Source: Futiania mangrovi (lineage in GTDB: Bacteria > Pseudomonadota > Alphaproteobacteria > Futianiales > Futianiaceae). From it: a DNA stretch of 64,000 nucleotides. The translations under genes were made by a program, and so were the position numbers. How positions within the stretch are numbered: position 1 is the stretch's first letter; every line of letters begins with the position of its first letter. The DNA lies in assembly GCF_024158125.1 (NCBI RefSeq), contig NZ_JAMZFT010000002.1:248001-312000 (forward strand). The letters run 5' to 3'. The notes beneath the pieces were generated by a model, which saw nothing but the letters and a program-made list of their open reading frames with translations, was not told where the DNA came from and did no database searches. Positions 58,220-64,000 of the stretch are shown piece after piece.

Positions 58220-58227
58220 TCCTGGCG

Positions 58228-58917
58228 ATGGGGCACGCGGTACCGCAGGGACCCATCCTTGCACTCGACAGCGCGCAGGGCGACGTTTCCGCCGCGGTCG
58301 TGACAGGGGGCGCGGTCCGCGCGCTCGCCAGCGCGCAAGCCACGCGCGCGGCGGCGGAACGGCTGCCGGACCTTGCCGCGGAAGCGCTGACGGCTGCGGG
58401 TCTCACGCTCTCCGGCATCGCCGCCATCGCCGTGACAGTCGGACCGGGTGGGTTTTCCGGAATCCGGACGGCGGTTGCCTTCGCGCGCGGTCTTGCCCTG
58501 CCGCACGGCGTGGCCGTGATCGGGATCGGTACGCTCGACGCACTCCATGCCGCCGCCTGGGTGCAAGCGCCGGGAGAGCCCGGGACCGTCGCCTTCGACG
58601 CGCGGCGCGGCGAGGTCTATGTCCAGGCCTTCGACGGCGGCGGGGCGCCCTTCTCAGACCCCCGGGCCGTACCGCCCGAAGATGCGGCGCGCGCACTCGC
58701 GGTGCACCAGCCGGGCGGATTCGTTGCGGGCACTGGCGCACCGCTCATCGCCGCGGCGCTCGCGGCCACGGGCGGAGATCCGGCCCGCTTCACATGGCGT
58801 GCCGACGTCTCCTATGACGCAGGCCATGTCGGCCTTTGCGCCGCCCTGCGCCCCGGGGCGCACCGGGCGCCCGACCCGCTCTACCTGCGCGCGCCCGATG
58901 CCACCCTCCCGGCCTGA
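58228..58917 (+). CDS. tsaB: tRNA t6A biosynthesis protein TsaB
   Basis: Partner of TsaD in threonylcarbamoylation of A37 in ANN-decoding tRNAs. The 229-residue ASKHA-fold protein has ILALDSAQGDVSAAVV at the start, VTVGPGGFSGIRTAVAFARGLAL (about 70-92), FDARRGEVYVQAF and a shortened C-terminus. The ATG at 58228 is used; GTG at 58216 overlaps the preceding stop as GTGA and would add four residues. rimI starts inside the last 20 bp, the usual tsaB-rimI pairing. Confidence 0.93.
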   Translation: MGHAVPQGPILALDSAQGDVSAAVVTGGAVRALASAQATRAAAERLPDLAAEALTAAGLTLSGIAAIAVTVGPGGFSGIRTAVAFARGLALPHGVAVIGIGTLDALHAAAWVQAPGEPGTVAFDARRGEVYVQAFDGGGAPFSDPRAVPPEDAARALAVHQPGGFVAGTGAPLIAAALAATGGDPARFTWRADVSYDAGHVGLCAALRPGAHRAPDPLYLRAPDATLPA

Positions 58918-59395
58918 GCGGCTCATCCCCGTCGAGGTCGACGCGACGGAGCCGGAGACCGCTGCGGCGCTTGCACGGCTTCACGCCCTCAGCTTTCCCG
59001 AAGATCCCTGGACCGCGACCGCCATCGCAGGACTTGCCGCCGGGGAGGGGTGCGCGGCGGTCGCTCTGCAGGAGGCGGAGACTCTGGCCGGGTTCGCGCT
59101 CGTCCGTACCGTCCTCGACGAGGCGGAACTGCTCACCATCTGCGTGCAACCGGACCGGCGCGGGCGTGGCGGCGGGGCCACTCTGCTTCGCGCGGCCTGT
59201 ACCGCGGCCTATGCGCGCGGCGCGCGGCGGCTTTTTCTCGAGGTCGCGGCAGACAATGGTTCGGCGCTGGCACTCTACTCTTCGGCTGGCCTGGCGTTAA
59301 CGGGCCGGCGCAAGAACTACTATGTCAAGGGCCGCCCCGATCCGGCCGACGCGCATATCCTGTCCGCCTCGCTGCCCCTGGCGGCAGAAGCTTGA
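58898..59395 (+). CDS. rimI: GNAT acetyltransferase, RimI-like
   Basis: Probable N-alpha-acetyltransferase of ribosomal protein bS18. The 165-residue GNAT protein has LHALSFPEDPWTATAIAGL, AELLTICVQPDRRGRGGGATLLRA with the acetyl-CoA loop (about 80-98), RLFLEVAADNGSALALYSSAGL and RRKNYYVKG, all RimI-typical. It starts at 58898, 20 bp before the tsaB stop in a different frame, so the two are translationally coupled. Target assigned by family and linkage. Confidence 0.92.
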   Translation: MPPSRPERLIPVEVDATEPETAAALARLHALSFPEDPWTATAIAGLAAGEGCAAVALQEAETLAGFALVRTVLDEAELLTICVQPDRRGRGGGATLLRAACTAAYARGARRLFLEVAADNGSALALYSSAGLALTGRRKNYYVKGRPDPADAHILSASLPLAAEA

Positions 59396-59430
59396 ACAAC
59401 TCACGGTTTTTCTTTTTCGAAAGTTTGCCC

Positions 59431-59457
59431 TTGGAAGGAGAGTTCAGACGCTATAAA
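59431..59457 (+). promoter_or_regulatory. AT-rich mucR promoter region
   Basis: TTGGAA (59431-59436) and TATAAA (59452-59457) are 15 bp apart in a markedly AT-rich gap between rimI and mucR. MucR/Ros proteins bind AT-rich DNA and usually repress their own genes, so the T- and A-tracts at 59405-59419 and 59454-59466 are candidate sites. Confidence 0.45.
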
Positions 59458-59500
59458 AACAAAAACGAATCGGCTCCCTCTTCGTAATCGAGGCTCCCTC

Positions 59501-59914
59501 ATGGACGCAACCGTTGCCCAGAACAGCTCCATCCTGGAACTGACCGTCGAAATCGTCGCCTCTCACGTGGCGAACAATTCTGTCGCGACGGGCGATCTGC
59601 CCATCATGATCCAGGAAGTGCACCAGGCGCTTGCCCGCCTGTCGGCCAACGGTTCCGCGGCGGCCGAGGAGCCCGCCGCCCCGCTGGAGCCTGCGGTCCC
59701 GATCAAGAAGTCGATCACGCCGGACTACATCATCTGCCTCGAAGACGGGCGCAAGCTGAAGATGCTGAAGCGTCACCTCAAGAGCGCCTACAACCTGTCG
59801 CCGGAGCAATACCGGGAAAAGTGGGGCCTGGCCAAGGACTACCCCATGGTCGCGCCGAACTACGCCAAGAAGCGGCAGGAACTGGCCAAGAAGATCGGCC
59901 TCGGCCGCAAGTAG
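59501..59914 (+). CDS. mucR: MucR/Ros-family transcriptional regulator
   Basis: A 137-residue H-NS-like global regulator of alphaproteobacteria. The N-terminal oligomerisation part is LELTVEIVASHVANNSV, then a linker of Ala/Glu/Pro, and the C-terminal Ros DNA-binding domain ICLEDGRKLKMLKRHLKSAY followed by LSPEQYREKWGLAKDYPMVAPNYA. Of the classic C2H2 ligands only one Cys and one His remain: Asp replaces the second Cys (CLED) and Ala the last His (HLKSAY), so zinc may not be needed, as in described Mesorhizobium Ros-like proteins. Targets could include exopolysaccharide, motility and cell-cycle genes; none can be assigned here. Confidence 0.93.
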   Translation: MDATVAQNSSILELTVEIVASHVANNSVATGDLPIMIQEVHQALARLSANGSAAAEEPAAPLEPAVPIKKSITPDYIICLEDGRKLKMLKRHLKSAYNLSPEQYREKWGLAKDYPMVAPNYAKKRQELAKKIGLGRK

Positions 59915-60102
59915 GCGCGGCCTTGGGTTGGAGGCGGGCCGGACCGGGTGCGGCCCCCTCCCCACCTGCCCGCTACCCCCTTGACCGCGCCCGCGCAGGG
60001 CGGCACCTCTCTCTTCCGGATCTGGATGGCGCAGCGCTTCCCGACGCGGGGGCCGCGCCCGGATGACGGCCGGACCGGCCGTTCGGGAGGGGGAGCACGC
60101 GC

Positions 60103-60954
60103 TTGGGACGTCTGCGGGCAATCACGCTGTTGAGCCTGTTCGCCGCCTGGACCCTGGCGCTGATGCCGGTCCAATGGGCTGCGCTGCGCCTGCCGGGCCG
60201 CGCCAAGGTGCGCATCCCGCACCTCTACCACCGGTCGCTGTTGCGCCTTTTCGGACTGCGGATGCGCGTGACGGGCGCGCCGGTCGCGCCCGGGCCCGTG
60301 CTGATCGTCGCGAACCACCAGAGCTGGGTCGACATCGTCACCCTCTCGGCGCTGACGGAGCTGTCGTTCATCGCCAAGGGCGAGGTGGGGACATGGCCCT
60401 TCTTCGGCACGCTCGCCCGGCTGCAGCGCACCGTCTTTGTCGACCGCACCCGGCGCAACCACACGGGCCGTCAGCGCGACGAGATCCGCGCGCGGCTCGA
60501 CGCCGGCGACCGGCTGGTGCTCTTCGCCGAGGGCACCTCGAACGACGGCAACCGCGTCCTGCCCTTCCGCACGGCGCTGTTCGGCGCGGTGGAACTGTCG
60601 GGCACGCCTGCGCCCTGCGTCCAGCCGGTCTCGGTCGCATACACCCGCCTGCACGGCCTGCCAATGGGCCGGACCTACAGGCCGATCGTCGCCTGGTACG
60701 GCGACATGGACCTTGCGCCCCACCTCTGGGACTGGCTGAAGGCCGGGCCGATGGACGTGGAAATCCACGTGCATCCGCCGGTCGACCCAGCGGAAACGGG
60801 CGACCGCAAGCGACTTGCCCGGCGGTGCGAGACGGACGTGCGCCGGGGCCTGCGGGCGCTGCTCTCCGGTCGCGCGGAAACACTGCCGAAAGCCGCGGAC
60901 GACGGGCTTCTTGACTCCCGCCCGCGCGCTGCTACGGTCGCGAACGAAACATGA
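60103..60954 (+). CDS. plsC: 1-acyl-sn-glycerol-3-phosphate acyltransferase (PlsC family)
   Basis: Makes phosphatidic acid from lysophosphatidate at the inner membrane. The 283-residue protein has an N-terminal membrane helix, the catalytic HX4D as His72..Asp77 in [15 protein letters not shown], and the acceptor motif [10 protein letters not shown] related role as OlsA (acylating lyso-ornithine lipid) is possible since olsB is present, but context with miaB is that of the general plsC. It starts with TTG at 60103 preceded by GGGAGGGGGAG. Its stop overlaps the miaB start (ATGA). Confidence 0.9.
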   Translation: MGRLRAITLLSLFAAWTLALMPVQWAALRLPGRAKVRIPHLYHRSLLRLFGLRMRVTGAPVAPGPVLIVANHQSWVDIVTLSALTELSFIAKGEVGTWPFFGTLARLQRTVFVDRTRRNHTGRQRDEIRARLDAGDRLVLFAEGTSNDGNRVLPFRTALFGAVELSGTPAPCVQPVSVAYTRLHGLPMGRTYRPIVAWYGDMDLAPHLWDWLKAGPMDVEIHVHPPVDPAETGDRKRLARRCETDVRRGLRALLSGRAETLPKAADDGLLDSRPRAATVANET

Positions 60955-62345
60955 CCGCTCCCGAACCTGCCGGACAACAGACGTTGCGCATGGCCAAGTC
61001 CCTGTTCATCAAGACCTATGGCTGCCAGATGAACGTCTACGACTCCGCCCGCATGGCGGATCTCCTGGCGCCACTCGGATATGCGGCGACGGACCGACCG
61101 GACGACGCGGACCTCGTCATCCTCAACACCTGCCACATCCGGGAGAAGGCGGCCGAAAAGGTCTATTCGGAGCTTGGCCGCATCCGCCAGATGAAGCAGA
61201 CACGCCAGGACGCCGGCCAGGACATGGTCGTGGCCGTCGCGGGCTGCGTCGCGCAGGCCGAGGGGGAGGAGATCACCCGCCGCGCCCCCGTGGTCGACAT
61301 GGTCTTCGGACCGCAGAGCTATCATCAGCTGCCCGAACTGCTGGCCCGCGTCGCGCGGGCGCGCGGCGAGGTGCTGGCGACGGAGTTTCCGGCACAGGAG
61401 AAGTTCGACGCCCTGCCGCGCGAGGTGTCGGTTGACGGCGTGACAGCATTCCTCGCCGTGCAGGAGGGCTGCGACAAGTTCTGCACCTTCTGCGTCGTGC
61501 CCTATACCCGCGGGGCGGAGTATTCGCGCCCCGTCGCGCAGATCGTGGCGGAGGCGGAAGCGCTGGTGGCCAAGGGCGCGCGGGAGATCACGCTGCTCGG
61601 CCAGAACGTCAACGCCTATCACGGCGCCGATGCCGACGGCCGCCCGGTGCCGCTGGGCGACCTCGCCCGCCGGCTGGCGGAGATCCCCGGCCTCGCGCGC
61701 ATCCGCTACACGACCTCGCACCCGCGCGACATGGACGACGCGCTGATCGCGGCGCACGGGGATGTGGCGGCGCTGATGCCCTATCTCCATTTGCCGGTGC
61801 AATCGGGCTCGGACCGTATCCTGAAGGCCATGAACCGCGGCCATACCGCGGAGCACTACCTGCGCCTCGTGGAAAAGATCCGCGCCGCGCGGCCCGACAT
61901 CGCGCTGTCGGGCGACTTCATCGTGGGCTTCCCCGGAGAGACGGACGCCGACTTCGAGGCGACGATGGCGCTGGTGCGCGAGGTGAACTACGCCAGCGCC
62001 TTCTCCTTCGCCTACAGCGCGCGCCCCGGAACGCCCGCCGCGGCCCTGCCCGGCCAGGTGCCGGAGGCCGTGAAGGGGGAGCGGTTGCAGCGCCTCCAGG
62101 CCCTGCTCGCGGAACAGCAGGACGCCTTCAACGCCGCCCAGGTCGGCCGCACCCTGCCCGTGCTGATCGAGAAGCCGGGGCGACATGCCGGGCAGATGAC
62201 GGGCCGCAGCCCCTATCTCCAGCCCGTGCACCTGGACGCGCCGGCAGAGCTGGCCGGCCAGATCGTCGACGTCGAGATCACCGGCGTCACCGCCCGCAGC
62301 CTTGCCGGACGGCGCGCGGCGCGCCCCTCCGGCCTTGCCGCCTGA
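60951..62345 (+). CDS. miaB: tRNA-2-methylthio-N6-isopentenyladenosine synthase MiaB
   Basis: Radical SAM methylthiotransferase modifying i6A37 in tRNA. The 464 residues contain the auxiliary-cluster cysteines Cys25, Cys61 and Cys99 ([21 protein letters not shown]), the radical-SAM cluster Cys174-X3-Cys178-X2-Cys181 in [27 protein letters not shown] and a C-terminal TRAM domain ([13 protein letters not shown]). The ATG overlaps the plsC stop by ATGA. A short leader precedes the conserved [12 protein letters not shown], where an internal Met could also start. Confidence 0.97.
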   Translation: MTAPEPAGQQTLRMAKSLFIKTYGCQMNVYDSARMADLLAPLGYAATDRPDDADLVILNTCHIREKAAEKVYSELGRIRQMKQTRQDAGQDMVVAVAGCVAQAEGEEITRRAPVVDMVFGPQSYHQLPELLARVARARGEVLATEFPAQEKFDALPREVSVDGVTAFLAVQEGCDKFCTFCVVPYTRGAEYSRPVAQIVAEAEALVAKGAREITLLGQNVNAYHGADADGRPVPLGDLARRLAEIPGLARIRYTTSHPRDMDDALIAAHGDVAALMPYLHLPVQSGSDRILKAMNRGHTAEHYLRLVEKIRAARPDIALSGDFIVGFPGETDADFEATMALVREVNYASAFSFAYSARPGTPAAALPGQVPEAVKGERLQRLQALLAEQQDAFNAAQVGRTLPVLIEKPGRHAGQMTGRSPYLQPVHLDAPAELAGQIVDVEITGVTARSLAGRRAARPSGLAA

Positions 62346-62352
62346 GGCCCCC

Positions 62353-63342
62353 TTGGTCACCCCCGTCGACGAGCCCGGCGATACCACGCTTCTGGAGTTC
62401 GAGGACAACCGGCTGCTCGCCGATGTGATGGGCGAGCATCACGCGAACCTCGTCCGCCTGGAAAAGGCATTCGGCGTGACCGTGTCCACCCGCGGCAACC
62501 GCGTCGCGATCCAGGGCGCGGCATCGGACCGGGGGCAGGCGGCAGACGCGCTCAACGCGCTCTATGACCGGCGCGCAGGCGGGCAGCGCATCGACGCGGG
62601 CGAGGTCGACGGCGCGATCCGCCTCGTGCAAGGCGGCGCCAGCGCGCACGGCGCGGGCCGGGGTCTCGACCTCATCGTCACGAAGAAGCGCCGCATCCTG
62701 CCGCGCTCGGGCACGCAGGGCGCCTATATCGAGGCGCTGAAGACCAACGAACTCGTGTTCGGCATCGGGCCGGCGGGCACGGGCAAGACCTATCTGGCGG
62801 TCGCGCTCGCGGTCTCCTTCTATCTCGAGCGCAAGGTCGACCGGATCATCCTGTCGCGCCCGGCCGTCGAGGCGGGGGAGCGGCTGGGCTTCCTGCCCGG
62901 CGACATGCGCGAGAAGATCGACCCCTATCTGCGGCCGCTCTACGACGCGCTCTACGACATGCTGCCCGCCGAGGAGGTGGTGAAGCGCCTCGAAAGCGGC
63001 GAGATCGAGGTGGCTCCCCTCGCCTTCATGCGCGGGCGCACGCTCGCCAATGCCTTCGTCATCCTCGACGAGGCGCAGAACTGCACGCCCGTCCAGATGA
63101 AGATGTTCCTGACCCGCATGGGGGAGAACAGCCGCATGGCGATCACCGGCGATCCTAGCCAGGTGGACCTGCCGCTCGGCTCGAAATCGGGGCTGAAGGA
63201 TGCGCTGGCCACGCTGGGCGGCGTCGATGGCATCGGCATCGTCGAGTTCGGGGAGCGCGACGTGGTCCGTCACCCGCTGGTCACGCGCATCGTGCAGGCC
63301 TACACGGCGGCCGAGCGTGGCCTGCTCGACCGCAAGCCCTGA
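62353..63342 (+). CDS. phoH: PhoH-like ATPase
   Basis: A 329-residue PhoH family ATPase, in this context part of the phoH-ybeY RNA-processing pair. The N-terminal KH-like region (ADVMGEHHANLVRLEKAFGVTVS) precedes LPRSGTQGAYIEALKTNELVF, Walker A GPAGTGKTYLAVALAV (about 152-167), SRPAVEAGERLGFLPGD and Walker B FVILDEAQNC. TTG at 62353 has GAGG 5 bp upstream and is preferred; ATG at 62302 would overlap miaB by 44 bp. ybeY follows after 20 bp. Confidence 0.93.
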   Translation: MVTPVDEPGDTTLLEFEDNRLLADVMGEHHANLVRLEKAFGVTVSTRGNRVAIQGAASDRGQAADALNALYDRRAGGQRIDAGEVDGAIRLVQGGASAHGAGRGLDLIVTKKRRILPRSGTQGAYIEALKTNELVFGIGPAGTGKTYLAVALAVSFYLERKVDRIILSRPAVEAGERLGFLPGDMREKIDPYLRPLYDALYDMLPAEEVVKRLESGEIEVAPLAFMRGRTLANAFVILDEAQNCTPVQMKMFLTRMGENSRMAITGDPSQVDLPLGSKSGLKDALATLGGVDGIGIVEFGERDVVRHPLVTRIVQAYTAAERGLLDRKP

Positions 63343-63362
63343 AGCACGCAGGAAAAGGCACA

Positions 63363-63944
63363 GTGCCCGTCGATATCGCGATCGAGGATCCCGCCTGGAC
63401 CGGGCACGACGCCTGTGCCGACGCCGAATCGCTGGTGCGGTCCGCGGTGGGCGCCGTGCTCGACCGCCTGCTCGGCGCGGGCGCGCAGGACGTGGAGGTG
63501 TCGGTGCTGCTCACCTCCGACGCGGAGATCGCAGGCCTCAATTCCGAATGGCGCGGCAAGGACGGGCCGACGAACGTGCTCTCCTTCCCGACGCTCGCTG
63601 CCCCGGCGGCGCGCGCACTGTCATCGGGCGGCACGCTTGACGCGGGCGCCCTGCCGCACGATCTGAAGGCAGAGACGGGCTTTCCGCTCGGCGACGTGAT
63701 TCTGGCGCGCGAGACCATCGCGCGGGAGGCAGCGGCGCAGGGCAAGACGCTGCCGCACCACTTCGTCCATCTGTGCGTTCATGGAACCCTTCATCTTCTG
63801 GGGTATGATCACATCACGGACGACGAGGCGCGGGAGATGGAAGGCCTCGAAATAGACATCCTCGCCGGCCTGGGGCTTCCCGACCCCTATGGCGGCGACA
63901 CGGAACCGGAGGATACGTCCGCGCACGCGCGGACACGGACATGA
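63363..63944 (+). CDS. ybeY: endoribonuclease YbeY
   Basis: Metal-dependent RNase for 16S rRNA 3' maturation and ribosome quality control. The 193-residue protein starts with GTG at 63363 and has the single zinc site HGTLHLLGYDH (about 140-150, three His), preceded by FVHLCV, and NVLSFPT earlier in the core. A 12- to 20-residue insertion (SSGGTLDAGALPHDL) between core strands is common in alphaproteobacterial YbeY. The stop overlaps the next start codon (ATGA). Confidence 0.96.
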   Translation: MPVDIAIEDPAWTGHDACADAESLVRSAVGAVLDRLLGAGAQDVEVSVLLTSDAEIAGLNSEWRGKDGPTNVLSFPTLAAPAARALSSGGTLDAGALPHDLKAETGFPLGDVILARETIAREAAAQGKTLPHHFVHLCVHGTLHLLGYDHITDDEAREMEGLEIDILAGLGLPDPYGGDTEPEDTSAHARTRT

Positions 63945-64000
63945 CGGACTCGAACTCGGATCGAAGTCCCCGCGAGGGGGATCGCTGGACATCGTCGGAC
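63941..64000 (+). CDS. start of probable CorC/HlyC-type transporter, cut by window edge
   Basis: Only the first 20 codons are visible (MTDSNSDRSP..), a hydrophilic N-terminus overlapping the ybeY stop as ATGA. In alphaproteobacteria phoH-ybeY is followed by a CBS-domain CorC/HlyC family gene and then lnt, so this is the likely identity. The visible sequence itself carries no motif. Confidence 0.6.
   Translation, partial: MTDSNSDRSPREGDRWTSSD

Overview
The window is a GC-rich stretch of bacterial chromosome, almost entirely coding, with genes on both strands and no sign of rRNA, tRNA, CRISPR, phage or insertion sequences. Family content points to an alphaproteobacterium: a MucR/Ros-type regulator, an Lrp-type PutR divergent from a bifunctional PutA, OlsB for ornithine lipids, a Sinorhizobium-type PmtA-like methyltransferase, and the order mutS-glnD-murJ-trpS-nfuA-tsaB-rimI-(regulator)-plsC-miaB-phoH-ybeY-corC that is common in that class. 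A complete ectoine cluster with its own aspartokinase suggests a salt-exposed (marine or halotolerant) lifestyle. The species cannot be named from sequence alone.

Layout. 1-3.7 kb: an RND efflux pump (permease cut by the left edge) and its adaptor. 3.8-4.5 kb: a secreted, glycine-rich then highly acidic protein of unknown role. 4.6-9.0 kb: proline catabolism (putA) with divergent putR. 9.0-13.8 kb: ectR-ectABC-ask, with a clear sigma70-like promoter overlapped by an inverted repeat. 13.8-16.9 kb: a short-chain dehydrogenase, then a periplasmic rhodanese, a YeeE/TsuA-type thiosulfate transporter and a translationally coupled microprotein. 17.0-21.7 kb: a GT87-like glycosyltransferase, a UbiA-family phosphoribosyltransferase, GtrA, DprE1 and DprE2, which together look like a decaprenylphosphoryl-arabinose pathway of the mycobacterial type. 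This is the most interesting block.

21.7-30.3 kb: nth, a DUF2244 protein, an Ada-like regulator/methyltransferase, dapB, a pmtA-like gene, dnaJ, dnaK, a PEP-CTERM-type exported protein and alkB. 30.3-34.7 kb: grpE-hrcA, divergent from rph-rdgB-hemW. 34.7-41.6 kb: an LpoA-like lipoprotein divergent from rsmI-yraN-dolP-gshB, then an esterase and comM. 41.7-44.5 kb: a hybrid histidine kinase and olsB. 44.5-47.6 kb: maeB and a small membrane protein. 47.8-64 kb: one long co-directional run of housekeeping genes (mutS, glnD, murJ, trpS, usp, nfuA, a nitroreductase, tsaB, rimI, mucR, plsC, miaB, phoH, ybeY, start of corC), with many start/stop overlaps.

No gene-free stretch exceeds about 250 bases. 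Start codons were chosen from ribosome-binding sites, family N-termini and overlap with neighbours; alternatives are stated where they matter. Family assignments come from motifs read by eye, not from database searches.
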